Positions 47,212-56,205 of a stretch of 64,000 nt of DNA are shown in pieces. Position numbers and translations under genes: made by a program. The notes beneath the pieces were generated by a model. That model had not been told where the DNA came from and did not search any database. It saw nothing but the letters and a program-made list of their open reading frames with translations. Numbering within the stretch: position 1 is the stretch's first letter; the number at the start of each line of letters is the position of its first letter. The DNA is from Planctomycetia bacterium (lineage in GTDB: Bacteria > Planctomycetota > Phycisphaerae > UBA1845 > UTPLA1), in contig JABTTW010000001.1 of NCBI GenBank assembly GCA_015075745.1, positions 248,001 to 312,000 on the forward strand. Reading direction: 5' to 3'.

Positions 47212-48974
47212 GGGCGAAATCTGATTTCAAGAGTCGGATTTCCTTTTCTCTGACTCCGCTACCGCCCTTCCGATTGGATCTGACGGCGTGGACGTTGCGA
47301 CGTCGCCCGGATAACGCCGTTGACCGCTGGGACGGGACTGCATACCGCCGGGCGTTGCGACTGACCACTGGGCCAGTGGAAGTCGTGGTGACGCAGTTTG
47401 GACCGCCTGAGGCGCCGAAGCTTCGGGTCGTGCTGAGCGGAAACGCACTTCGATCGCAAGCCAAGGCTGAGGTGTCATCAGCCTTGCGCCGGTTGCTCGG
47501 CCTGGACATGGATATGCAGGCGTTCTATCAATTTGCCAAAGGCGAGAGGCCGCTGGAAGACGTGGCCTGTCGCTTTAAGGGGATGAAGCCGCCTCGCTTC
47601 GCCACTGTCTTTGAATGCTTAATCAATGCGATCGCTTGTCAGCAGTTGACTTTGACGGTTGGCATCCGCCTCCTCAACCGTCTGGCGGAGGCCTATGGCG
47701 CCGCTGTCTATGTTGGCAATGCAACGGCGTATGCTTTTCCACACCCCGAAGATCTGGTCGAGGCATCACCCGCGGCCCTGCGCAAACTCGGATTTACCCA
47801 GCAGAAGGGCCGCGCGATTATCGAGATTGCCCGCTCTGTGACCGAAGGCGATCTGGATTTGGAAGGGCTCGATGCTTTACCTGACGATGCTGCTCTTATC
47901 TGTCTTCAGAATCTGCGCGGTGTAGGCCGTTGGTCGGCCGAATACGTCTTGCTGCGCGGATTGGGACGACTAAACATATTTCCGGGTGACGACGTTGGAG
48001 CGCGAAACTATTTGCAGAAGTGGCTGCACCTGCTCGGCCCGCTCGATTACGAAGGGGTCGGCCGCGCTCTCGAAAGGTGGAAACGATTCGGCGGCTTGGT
48101 CTATTTACACTTATTGCTGGGTCGTCTCGCGGAGACAGGCTGTCTAAAAGCTGAGGGCATCCTGCCGGGTGACTCCGCATCCGATTCGCCTGTGATCTGG
48201 ACGATTGGGCACTCGACCCGAACGATCGAGGAGTTCATTGACCTTCTCCGTCAAAACGGCATCAAGACCCTGGTTGACGTGCGACACTTTCCCGGTTCGC
48301 GCCGCTTTCCTCATTTTGGCAAGGCAGCGCTGGATCATACGCTTGCCACGGCCGGTATCGGTTACGAGCACGTGGTCGAATTAGGAGGGCGGCGACCGCC
48401 GCGATCTGATTCGCGGAATCATGCGTGGCGAAACGCTGCCTTCCGCGGCTATGCCGACTACATGGAGACTCAGCCATTTAGGAAAGGCGTCGATCGCTTG
48501 CTGGATATCGCCCGCGGCGGCCGGACTGCCGTCATGTGCTCCGAGGCGGTCTGGTGGCGTTGTCACCGGTCAATGATCGCTGATTATCTCAAATCCCGAG
48601 GCGTCCGGGTCATTCACATCCTGGGCTCCAACAAACTTCAGGAGCATCCGTACACATCCGCGGCGCGGCTGATCGGTGGAGCGCTCACTTACGAGAGCCC
48701 GCCGCTCACCCCCCATACAAATCCATTGGAGGACGTCCCGATGAAACACAGCTTCAAAGTCGGCGATCATGTTGAGTGGAACTCGGAAGCGGGTCGGGTA
48801 CGCGGGACCATCAAGAAGAAAATCAATTCGAAGATAAAATTCAAGGGATACACCGTCCATGCGTCGAAAGAGGAACCGCAATATCTGATCGAGAGCGAAA
48901 AGACGGATCACATGGCCATGCACAAAGGATCGGCTCTCAAGAAGCTCAAGAAGGTCAAAAAACGCAAAAGCTGA
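47208..48974 (+). CDS. Three-domain fusion: AlkA-like DNA glycosylase, DUF488, DUF2945/HVA1 Tudor-like
   Basis: This is a 588-residue uninterrupted frame. Residues about 15-315 are an AlkA/HhH-GPD base-excision glycosylase (CLINAIACQQLTLTVGIRLL, the helix-hairpin-helix LQNLRGVGRWSAEYVLLRGL and the catalytic Asp at 261-262 in FPGDDVGAR). Residues about 328-495 are DUF488 (VIWTIGHSTRTIEEFIDLLR, VDVRHFPGSRRFPHF, VMCSEAVWWRCHR). Residues 512-575 are a DUF2945/HVA1 module (FKVGDHVEWNSEAGRVRGTI, YTVHASKEEPQYLIES). It would remove alkylated bases; the other domains are of unknown biochemistry. ATGA overlap couples it to the Usp gene. Confidence 0.85.
   Translation: MRAKSDFKSRISFSLTPLPPFRLDLTAWTLRRRPDNAVDRWDGTAYRRALRLTTGPVEVVVTQFGPPEAPKLRVVLSGNALRSQAKAEVSSALRRLLGLDMDMQAFYQFAKGERPLEDVACRFKGMKPPRFATVFECLINAIACQQLTLTVGIRLLNRLAEAYGAAVYVGNATAYAFPHPEDLVEASPAALRKLGFTQQKGRAIIEIARSVTEGDLDLEGLDALPDDAALICLQNLRGVGRWSAEYVLLRGLGRLNIFPGDDVGARNYLQKWLHLLGPLDYEGVGRALERWKRFGGLVYLHLLLGRLAETGCLKAEGILPGDSASDSPVIWTIGHSTRTIEEFIDLLRQNGIKTLVDVRHFPGSRRFPHFGKAALDHTLATAGIGYEHVVELGGRRPPRSDSRNHAWRNAAFRGYADYMETQPFRKGVDRLLDIARGGRTAVMCSEAVWWRCHRSMIADYLKSRGVRVIHILGSNKLQEHPYTSAARLIGGALTYESPPLTPHTNPLEDVPMKHSFKVGDHVEWNSEAGRVRGTIKKKINSKIKFKGYTVHASKEEPQYLIESEKTDHMAMHKGSALKKLKKVKKRKS
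48741..48974 (+). CDS. Possible nested DUF2945/HVA1 protein from an internal start
   Basis: ATG 48741 lies exactly at the start of the third domain of the fusion and is preceded by GGAGG (48728-48732) at ideal spacing. That gives a 77-residue standalone protein, the usual size of this family. Either the fusion arose by loss of a stop codon between two genes, or both products are made. Confidence 0.5.
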   Translation: MKHSFKVGDHVEWNSEAGRVRGTIKKKINSKIKFKGYTVHASKEEPQYLIESEKTDHMAMHKGSALKKLKKVKKRKS

Positions 48975-49872
48975 GGCGTGTCGCCGTTCAGCCATGATGC
49001 TCGATGCGCGGCGCCAAGTGGCGACTGTGCGCTGTGTTCCGCGCCCGTCGTCGGGAACATGGCGATTCGTCATATCAGAAAGCATATGGCATACTCACCG
49101 ACGCCGCTGGACCAGCATTTTATCTATGCATTTGGCTTCTGGGCGTCCATTTCGAGCGGGGAACCTCTCATTCTCGGCGCCCGGAATGAATGGCGTGATT
49201 CCGGGCGGACCGCCGAAGATTTCGCGAATCGTCCCGCTTCGACGCCCTGTGGGTTGACGTCGGAAACCGCAGAAGGAATGGTGCAATTTCCAGGGGGTCT
49301 TCCAGGAAGCGTGGAAGCACTACGTCTCAAAGCACGACAAGATGACACACGAATCACGTGCCACCCCGGAGCTCATCGAACGATTCGGTGTCGAGGCATT
49401 GCAAACGTTGGTGATTATCGACGCGGCGGGCCGAGTTCAGAGCGTCTCGGCCGGGTTGACGGACGTCGACGAGCTCGGCAGGATTTTCAGGCCCCTGATG
49501 CAGTAATTTGGCGTCTCAGCCCCGCCGGATCGTGCTCGTTAAGCAACTCGGAGTGCTCTCAAAGTAGCTGGGACTCATAAGACGATCGGGCGCGAATTCT
49601 TGAGCCATCTCTCGTTGTCTTACAAGCCTGTTCGACCGGCGTGCAGCGCGCGATACAATGGGCAACATAATCGGCGCCAAGTGTCAGTCGTCCCGTGAGA
49701 CGTAAGGCCCTCACGAGGTGACGACAGGAGCGTTGCAAGCCCGGTTCGTGCCATGACAAGATGGGTTACAGCCCGCCGCTGGGCCATGATCTTGAAGTAA
49801 CCGACCTCGGACTTCGCCACCTCCTGCCGAGCCAGAAGCGGCTCGCCCAAATAGTCGAAGAGAGAACTCCGC
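48975..49872. other. Gene-poor stretch with thioredoxin-like relic
   Basis: Only the relic at 49285-49506 is recognised. Open frames in 49507-49872 have no ribosome sites or family resemblance. Confidence 0.4.
49285..49506 (+). pseudogene. Thioredoxin-like C-terminal relic
   Basis: The frame reads GVFQEAWKHYVSKHDKM, then TPELIERFGVEALQTLVIID and AAGRVQSVSAGLTDVDEL, ending at TAA 49504-49506. This looks like the last third of a thioredoxin-fold protein (FGV.. .PTLV.ID..GR). The upstream part is in another frame (FDALWVDVG), with no CxxC or start codon, so it is judged degenerate. Confidence 0.45.
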
Positions 49873-50637
49873 ATGTTTAGAAATCTCGCTGTTGTGCTCG
49901 TTCTTGGTGGCGCGGTTGCGTCAAGCGGGGGTTGCGCAAGATCGTCCGCCACCGGTTTGCACTCCACCGATCGAGCGGTGCACGCCGTCTCGGCTTCACC
50001 TCCCACTTGCCCGATTTGCGCGCTTTACAGCCTGCACCGGACGGTAGTAGTTCGCGTTCAATCCGACGAAGGCCAGGGTACCGGGGTGGTGATCGGTTCA
50101 TCGGGCGATATCCTGACCAGCGCCCATGTGGTTGCCGGCTTGGAAGAAGTCCGCGTCGGTACTCTGGATGGGAATCACTACACCGGCAAGGTCGCCTTCC
50201 GGGACGTGGAAAATGACCTTGCGATCGTCCGGATTGAAACGCCTGGTTTGGTATGGAAGACGGTCATGCTCGATTTCGATGAAGATGTGCCTGTGGGCAC
50301 CAGGATCTTTGTCATCGGCCATCCGGTTGGGCTGGGCTGGACGGTGACGCAAGGCATCGTTTCAGGACTGCGCGAGGCCGGCGACATTGCCCCCACGGAA
50401 TTGATCCAGACCGATGCGCCGATTTCTCCTGGCAACTCCGGCGGCCCGCTTCTGGACGAACACGGGCACCTGGTAGGAATCATTCGATCCAAGCTGGTAG
50501 GGCCGGGAGTCGAGAACGTGTCATTCGCAATCCCTTCGCGCGTGGTCAAGGTATTTCTCGATCGCGTACCTGCCAGAACCAATTCAACATCGAACGCGTT
50601 TCTCAGGAGCGCCGGAGTCCTGGCGGCACGGACGTGA
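49873..50637 (+). CDS. HtrA/trypsin-like serine protease, probable lipoprotein
   Basis: The 254-residue protein starts with a lipobox-like signal (VVLVLGGAVASSGGC). The trypsin-like domain has the catalytic triad His in LTSAHVVAG, Asp in ENDLAIVR and Ser in SPGNSGGPL. There is no PDZ domain after it, unlike DegP. It is probably periplasmic and lipid-anchored, cleaving misfolded proteins (inference). GAGAGAA lies before ATG 49873. Confidence 0.88.
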   Translation: MFRNLAVVLVLGGAVASSGGCARSSATGLHSTDRAVHAVSASPPTCPICALYSLHRTVVVRVQSDEGQGTGVVIGSSGDILTSAHVVAGLEEVRVGTLDGNHYTGKVAFRDVENDLAIVRIETPGLVWKTVMLDFDEDVPVGTRIFVIGHPVGLGWTVTQGIVSGLREAGDIAPTELIQTDAPISPGNSGGPLLDEHGHLVGIIRSKLVGPGVENVSFAIPSRVVKVFLDRVPARTNSTSNAFLRSAGVLAART

Positions 50638-50684
50638 CCGCTCGTCAGAGGGAGGCGCTTTGTGAGAAATCGAAGGACTGCATC

Positions 50685-50774
50685 ATGCCTCGCAAGTCTG
50701 AATCCGAATCGCGGAAACCGTCGGATCCGGACGAAGTCATCGCAGCCGTCAGGTCTCTAACGATAAGCCGGTAG
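50685..50774 (+). CDS. Possible 29-residue peptide
   Basis: A short frame MPRKSESESRKPSDPDEVIA... lies between the protease and TVP38 genes. It is charged and has no clear ribosome site, so it is listed only as a possibility. Confidence 0.2.
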   Translation: MPRKSESESRKPSDPDEVIAAVRSLTISR

Positions 50775-50807
50775 GAAACGGCAGCCCAGCCGCAGGGAGT
50801 ACTCATC

Positions 50808-52484
50808 TTGAATGCGCACTCGATCAACACGGCCGCCGACGGTAACGAACCCGCGGCTCAAATAGCCGTCAACTCCGCAAGCCGATCGTCTTGGCGACTG
50901 GTGAACCTGGTCGCTGCGGCGACCATCGTCATCTGCCTGATCATCCTCGCACGCATTCTCCCCGTGGAAAGGGCAATCGGCGCAATGCAATCGGGCATTG
51001 ACCGACTCGGCTGGTTCGGCCCGCTCGCCTTCGGCGGCGCATACATTCTCGCGAGCCTGCTCTTTGTGCCCGGCTCGGTCCTCACGCTTTCATCCGGAGC
51101 GCTCTTTGGCTTGCTATGGGGAATGGTCATTGTATCGATTTCCTCGACGATCACCGCGGCATTGGCATTTCTCATTGCCCGTCACTTCGCTCGGGCGGGC
51201 GTCCAAAGAGCCGCCCAGGGAAATGCGCGATTTTCGGCAATCGATCGGGCGATCGGCACGGGGGGTTGGAAGATCGTGGCCCTCTTTCGGTTGTCGCCGG
51301 CTGTCCCGCATAGCTTGGGAAATTACCTCTACGGAATATCGTCAATTCGCTTCTGGCCCTACGTTCTGGCGAGCTGGATCTGCATGCTCCCTGGGACGTT
51401 CATGTTTGTGTATCTCGGCCATGTCGGCGCCGAGGGTCTTCAGGCGGTAAGCGCAGGCGGCAGCGCGATCGGCGCCGGCAAGGCGATCCTGTTGTTCGCC
51501 GGTCTGCTGGCGACGGTGGTCGTGACCGTGTATGTCACGCGTTTGGCACGACGTGTCCTCGCCGAGCAAGGTGCATTGGATATGGCATCACCCCCGCCGG
51601 ATTCCGGATCCTCTCCCCTCGACGCCGGAGCAGCGCCGGTGAGCAAGCGAAAGATGGCAGTGCCCATCTTCGCCCTCGTTCTTGCGGTGATAACGGGCGT
51701 AGCATGGATGCGGCGAGACGCCCTGCAAGGCATTTTCGGCCCGCCGGGCGTCAAACTGGTGGAGGCATACGGCTCGGAAGGCGTGGGAGCCTCGTTCGAC
51801 CATTCAATTTTCAATCAACTGCTCTCGAGCCACGTCACCGAGGGGGGCTGGGTGGACTACGCCGGCCTGCGTCGGGACTCTTCGCAACTCGACGCATACA
51901 TTGCTCTAATCGCCAAGGCGCGTTTCGATGAGTTGAGCCGCGACGAAAAACTGGCCTTGTTGATCAACGCATACAACGCATTCACCCTGAGGCTCGTCCT
52001 CGACAAGTACCCGGTCACATCGATCAAGGACATTCCCGACGCGGATCGATGGAATGACAAACGATGGAACCTGGGCGGCAGCGTCTGGAGCCTGAACCAG
52101 ATCGAGCAGAAGCAGATTCGTCCGAAGTTCAAGGAGCCGCGGATTCACTTTGCCTTGGTGTGCGCGGCGGTTGGCTGTCCGCCCCTGCGAAACGAAGCAT
52201 ACGTCGGCAAGCGTATCAACCGGCAGCTCGATGAACAAACGCGCTACGTTCACTCCCACAGGACGTGGTTTCAATTCAAATCGGATATCAAGACCGCTTA
52301 CCTGACTCAGCTCTACAAGTGGTATGGCGGCGATTTTGAGCAGGTGTCAGGCGATGTGCTGAAATTCGCCGCGTCTTCCTCAGACTCCCTGCAAGCGGCA
52401 TTGAAGGACGGTATGCCGATTCGCATCGAGTGGCTTGACTACGACTGGCGATTAAACAGCATTGACAATCGGCAGGATCGATAG
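50808..52484 (+). CDS. TVP38/TMEM64 membrane domain fused to DUF547
   Basis: This is a 558-residue protein. Residues about 25-250 are a TVP38/DedA-like membrane domain (GWFGPLAFGGAYILASLLFV, PGSVLTLSSGALFGLLWGMV, RLSPAVPHSLGNYLYGISSI). A linker with another hydrophobic segment follows. Residues about 340-545 are DUF547 (DYAGLRRDSSQLDAYIALI, LALLINAYNAFTLRLVLDKY, CAAVGCPPLRNEAY). The start is TTG 50808 with GGGAG nearby. It is followed by a mercuric-reductase-like relic, a pairing seen for separate TVP38 and DUF547 genes elsewhere (recall). Confidence 0.85.
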   Translation: MNAHSINTAADGNEPAAQIAVNSASRSSWRLVNLVAAATIVICLIILARILPVERAIGAMQSGIDRLGWFGPLAFGGAYILASLLFVPGSVLTLSSGALFGLLWGMVIVSISSTITAALAFLIARHFARAGVQRAAQGNARFSAIDRAIGTGGWKIVALFRLSPAVPHSLGNYLYGISSIRFWPYVLASWICMLPGTFMFVYLGHVGAEGLQAVSAGGSAIGAGKAILLFAGLLATVVVTVYVTRLARRVLAEQGALDMASPPPDSGSSPLDAGAAPVSKRKMAVPIFALVLAVITGVAWMRRDALQGIFGPPGVKLVEAYGSEGVGASFDHSIFNQLLSSHVTEGGWVDYAGLRRDSSQLDAYIALIAKARFDELSRDEKLALLINAYNAFTLRLVLDKYPVTSIKDIPDADRWNDKRWNLGGSVWSLNQIEQKQIRPKFKEPRIHFALVCAAVGCPPLRNEAYVGKRINRQLDEQTRYVHSHRTWFQFKSDIKTAYLTQLYKWYGGDFEQVSGDVLKFAASSSDSLQAALKDGMPIRIEWLDYDWRLNSIDNRQDR

Positions 52485-52499
52485 CAAGGAGACGATTGA

Positions 52500-53035
52500 G
52501 TGATTGCATCGCAAGAAGACATGGCAGCCGAGGCGCGGCCCGGAGGTCCCATGGCGGATCCAGCCAATGGCAGTGCTATGATCGGTCGCCCGCCGCAGAC
52601 CTCTTCCGCGGATGAGCACAATCGCCGTTTGGTGGCAAATATCCATCCGACTGCGTGGACCAACCCGACTCCCGCTGGTCGTTACAATCTGGTCGTCGTC
52701 GGCGCGGGAACAGCAAGTCTGGTAACGGCGGCCGGCGCTGCAGGCCTCGGCGCAAGGGTCGCCCTGATTGAGCGCGACCTGATGGGCGGCGACTGTCTAA
52801 ACGTCGGCTGCGTCCCATCCAAAGCCTTGATCCGCGCCGCGCCGGGATCCGCCCGCATGATTCAGCGCGGCGATTTCGAGAGTTGGGCATCGATGTCCGT
52901 ATTGGCGAGGCGCGTTTTACGAGTCGGCAGATGGTCGAAACCGGGGGACAGACCCTCCGTCTTCCCCCGGGCGCGCGGGCCGCATCATTGCCGATTCCCG
53001 GCCTCGCCGGGGAGGAAGTTGAGGCTTTCCAGTGA
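52500..53035 (+). pseudogene. Truncated mercuric-reductase-like FAD oxidoreductase
   Basis: A GTG start at 52500 with GGAG upstream leads into the FAD-binding motif LVVVGAGTASLVTAAGAAGL and the redox motif GGDCLNVGCVPSKALIRAA. Soon after, about 60 residues are missing. At 52880 the homologous reading continues in another frame (ELGIDVRIGEARFTSRQ, then ASLPIPGLAGEE) and ends at TGA 53033-53035. The NAD and dimerisation domains are absent. The gene is broken. Confidence 0.75.
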
Positions 53036-53847
53036 AAATGACCGAACTCAATGCCAAAGTTATCCAGCGAATCGAGATTTCGCCGGCGCTCATCGTTCTC
53101 CGGGTTGCGCCCGTTGGCTGGGAGATGCCCGCGTTTACGCCCGGCCAGTTCGCGATCTTGGCGCTTCCCGGCAACAGCGCCCGCTACGCAATGTGCGAGG
53201 AGGAGGACGAGACGGCCGAAGGGGATCGACTGATCAAGCGGGCATATTCCATCTCCTCGTCTTCGCGGCTCAAGGAATTCCTGGAGTTCTACGTGGTCCT
53301 CATTCCTTCCGGCGCGCTGACGCCGCGACTGTTCGCCTTGCAAATGGGCGATCTACTGTGGCTGAGCCCCAGGTTCAGCGGCATGTTCACGCTTAAGGAA
53401 GTGCCACCGGACAAGCACCTGGTGCTGATTTCGACGGGAACGGGGCTGGCCCCGTATATGAGCATGTTGCGCGATGAGTTGCAATGCGGAGGGCCCCGTC
53501 GCTTCGCGGTCGTTCACGGTGCGCGCCATAGCTGGGAATTGGGCTACCGGAGCGAATTGATGATGCTGCAGTCGATGTGCCCGAACATGACTTACTTGCC
53601 GCTCATCAGCCGTCCGCAGGTTGAACCCGTTCCCTGGACCGGCCGCGCCGGTCGGATTCAAACGGTCTGGCGCGAGAGTCCGTTGCGCGAATTTTGGAAG
53701 TTCGATCCGACGCCGGATAACACACACATTTTTCTCTGTGGCAACCCCGGCATGATCGAGGAGATGACGGCCATTCTCTCCGAGGACGGCTTCAGGGAGC
53801 ATTCTGTACGCCAGCCCGGACAGATTCACATCGAGAAGTATTGGTGA
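53032..53847 (+). CDS. fpr: Ferredoxin-NADP+ reductase-like flavoprotein
   Basis: This protein of about 270 residues has the FAD motif RAYSISSSS, the NADP site STGTGLAPYMSMLRDEL, LCGNPGMIEEM and the C-terminal EKYW typical of bacterial ferredoxin/flavodoxin reductases. It moves electrons between NADPH and ferredoxin. An acidic insert (EEEDETAEGDR) is unusual. The start is GTG 53032 or ATG 53038, with GAGG upstream inside the preceding relic. No ferredoxin gene is adjacent. Confidence 0.88.
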   Translation: MKMTELNAKVIQRIEISPALIVLRVAPVGWEMPAFTPGQFAILALPGNSARYAMCEEEDETAEGDRLIKRAYSISSSSRLKEFLEFYVVLIPSGALTPRLFALQMGDLLWLSPRFSGMFTLKEVPPDKHLVLISTGTGLAPYMSMLRDELQCGGPRRFAVVHGARHSWELGYRSELMMLQSMCPNMTYLPLISRPQVEPVPWTGRAGRIQTVWRESPLREFWKFDPTPDNTHIFLCGNPGMIEEMTAILSEDGFREHSVRQPGQIHIEKYW

Positions 53848-54342
53848 AGAATCCCGGCGGACCTTGGAACAACCGGAGACATCGTGAAGTGGCGGACGCA
53901 TCGGGCCCGGACGACCATCGGGGCGGCTGAAGGAGCATCGCTCCCGGCACGCGCTTGCGTCGCAAATGGCTTGGCATGTGACGAGAGACGTCGTGGCTGA
54001 GATTCCCCACTAAGCGTGGACGCCCAGAAGCGAGAAAATGAAGCTCGCAGGAGACCTTTAATGGGTCAGGGCAAGGCACACCGGCGGGCACATCTACGCC
54101 TCCGCCGACACGGACTTCATGTGAACGACTCCATCGCCCACGGACTCAACAGAAAGTGCAAATCGGATGGCGTTTTCGTTGAAGAACTCGCCGGGAATCC
54201 GACTCCTGCATTATACTCTCTGCCCGACGGTACTTGCGGAATTAGGCCCATTCTGGGGAAATGTGTCGGTGTTCAGGAAGTGGGGCTCCCCCAAAGCTAA
54301 AGGGGGATGGTCGAATTATTCATGGAGGCGTAGAGGCCCCGC
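53848..54342. other. Gene-free right edge of the stress island
   Basis: No gene is supported in 495 bases; a frame at 54061-54300 lacks family resemblance. It marks the return to ordinary chromosomal genes. No tRNA or clear direct repeat matching the left edge was seen. Confidence 0.45.
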
Positions 54343-54639
54343 ATGATCCGCATCATTCTCCCATTCCACCTCCGCAACCTCGCCGGCGTTGACAGCGAAG
54401 TCTCGCTCGATGTCACAGGCCCCATCACCCAGCGCGCCGTCCTCGACGCGTTGGAAGCGAAGTTCCCGGCCCTGCGCGGCACCATTCGCGATCACGGCAC
54501 GCTGAAGCGCCGCCCTTTCGTCCGCTTTTTCGCGTGCAACAAGGACCTCTCCCACGATGACCCGGATTCTCCCCTGCCGGAGGCCGTTGCAAGTGGCAGC
54601 GAGCCCTACCAGATCGTCGGCGCCATCGCGGGGGGCTAA
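54343..54639 (+). CDS. ThiS/MoaD-family ubiquitin-like sulfur carrier
   Basis: This 98-residue beta-grasp protein begins [15 protein letters not shown] and ends AIAGG, the Gly-Gly end that is adenylated or thiocarboxylated in this family. The middle has [17 protein letters not shown]. It could supply sulfur for Moco, thiamine or another cofactor. In other genomes a close relative sits next to the BNR propeller gene, here 48 kb to the left. Confidence 0.8.
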   Translation: MIRIILPFHLRNLAGVDSEVSLDVTGPITQRAVLDALEAKFPALRGTIRDHGTLKRRPFVRFFACNKDLSHDDPDSPLPEAVASGSEPYQIVGAIAGG

Positions 54640-54786
54640 GGCGGCAGGCTTTCTTATCCGTCACCAGCGCTGTTGCCTCATGCTCCTAATCCTAATCTTC
54701 GCCCTTCGGCCGCCGCCGACCGTTGCACCCTCTCAGCAGTTTTAATATCCTCCCCAAAAACCTGAACCCCAAAGGAGCCCCCAACC

Positions 54787-55146
54787 ATGAACTACATTGA
54801 TGGTTTCGTCGTTCCGGTCGCCAAGAAGAACCTCCCCGCCTACAAGCGCCTCTCCTCCATGGCCGCCAAGCTCTATCGCAAGCACGGCGCGCTCGAGTAC
54901 ATCGAGGCCGTCGGCGACGACCTCAAGATCAAGGGCATGTACCCCTTCACCAAGACGGTCAAGCTCAAGCCGGGCGAGACGGTCCTCTTTTCTTACATCG
55001 TGTTCAAATCCCGCGCCCAACGCGACCGGGCAAATGCCAAAATCATGAAGGACCCCTCCCTCCACAAGATGATGGAGAAAATGCCGGTGCCCTTCGACTG
55101 CAAGCGTATGGCCTACGGAGGCTTCAAAGTTTTCGTAAAGGGGTAG
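54787..55146 (+). CDS. DUF1428 family protein
   Basis: This 119-residue dimeric alpha/beta-barrel type protein (MNYIDGFVVPVAKKNLPAYK, ALEYIEAVGDDLK, FSYIVFKSRAQRDRANAKIM, CKRMAYGGFKVFV) clearly matches DUF1428. It has no assigned activity. AAAGGAG nine bases before ATG 54787. It is 150 bases downstream of the ThiS-like gene. Confidence 0.9.
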   Translation: MNYIDGFVVPVAKKNLPAYKRLSSMAAKLYRKHGALEYIEAVGDDLKIKGMYPFTKTVKLKPGETVLFSYIVFKSRAQRDRANAKIMKDPSLHKMMEKMPVPFDCKRMAYGGFKVFVKG

Positions 55147-55399
55147 GGCAATTGGCGGGGCACAGGCCGTCAACGCGTGATTGGTCACGAAGTATAAGGG
55201 ACGCGAAGGGTATTCAGATCGCGGCAGGTGTCGGTCCGCCGGACGGAGGCCCCCCGACATCCGGATTGAATCTCAATCGAGAATATCGTACGATGACATC
55301 CAAGTCGGATGAATGCGCGACCTCGCCTCCGCGTGGACTTGCTCAACTTGCCGGCCCCATCTCTTCGCCGGCATTGTCGCGTGAAATTGGAGGATCACC

Positions 55400-56101
55400 A
55401 TGATCGCAAAGCGATCGCATCTTGTGGTGTTTACCCTGTGTTTGCTCGGGTTGGCCCGCACCGCCTGGGCCGGCTTTTCGATCGATGTTTACATTGACAA
55501 CATTATCGCCTACCAGGTCCTGGACAACAGCCCGGACGACGCCGATCTCACGGTGGGCAACATCGAGCACCACTTCCAGTTGAACGATATGCAGAACCGG
55601 TGGGAGGCGACAGGTGTAATCTTCGCCGAAGGAGGCTTCAACGGCGTGCCGCCCGTGTCGACCGTGGTGACCGATACTCTCATCGAAAAAATCGCCAACG
55701 TCCCCCTCAACGTCGGCGAAATCGACTTTGTTCACCACTACGCAGCGTCCGGCCTCCAGTCGCACACCGCATCGATCGACGGCGTGTTCGACAACACGAT
55801 TGATCACGAGGTTCGCGGCGCCGACCTGCTTTATCTTGCCAACATCAACGGCCAGCCGTTGGGCGCCTACGGGACTGGACTCTATGCCGGGCCGGGCCCT
55901 CATGCGTTCATGGGCAGCCTCGGGCCGCTCGTCCTGCCGACGACGACCGAGCACCACATGACACTGCGGTTCTACCTCGATTCGCTCGGCGACTCGATCG
56001 AGATGTTCAACAGCGCCGAGATTCACACGACTCCGGAGCCAACCTGCGCGGCCCTCATCATCGCCGGCTGCATGTTGGTCGTCTCGCGCCGATATCGCTG
56101 A
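55400..56101 (+). CDS. PEP-CTERM-type exported protein
   Basis: This 233-residue protein has a signal peptide (LVVFTLCLLGLARTAWAG) and a C-terminal sorting tail TPEPTCAALIIAGCMLVV followed by SRRYR, typical of exosortase-processed PEP-CTERM proteins. The body is beta-rich. GGAGGATC precedes ATG 55400. Probably surface or matrix associated. Confidence 0.85.
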   Translation: MIAKRSHLVVFTLCLLGLARTAWAGFSIDVYIDNIIAYQVLDNSPDDADLTVGNIEHHFQLNDMQNRWEATGVIFAEGGFNGVPPVSTVVTDTLIEKIANVPLNVGEIDFVHHYAASGLQSHTASIDGVFDNTIDHEVRGADLLYLANINGQPLGAYGTGLYAGPGPHAFMGSLGPLVLPTTTEHHMTLRFYLDSLGDSIEMFNSAEIHTTPEPTCAALIIAGCMLVVSRRYR

Positions 56102-56205
56102 ACGCGTTACGTGTAGTGACCTCACCTGGCCGCCACCCAGGAGCGCGGGGGACATTCTACTCGTCCGCCTCCAACCTCGACCGCTCGCAACGCTGCCCAT
56201 CGGAC

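Noticed and set aside
54061..54300. Frame with basic start at the right island edge
   Set aside because: No recognisable domain and no ribosome site; composition looks random.
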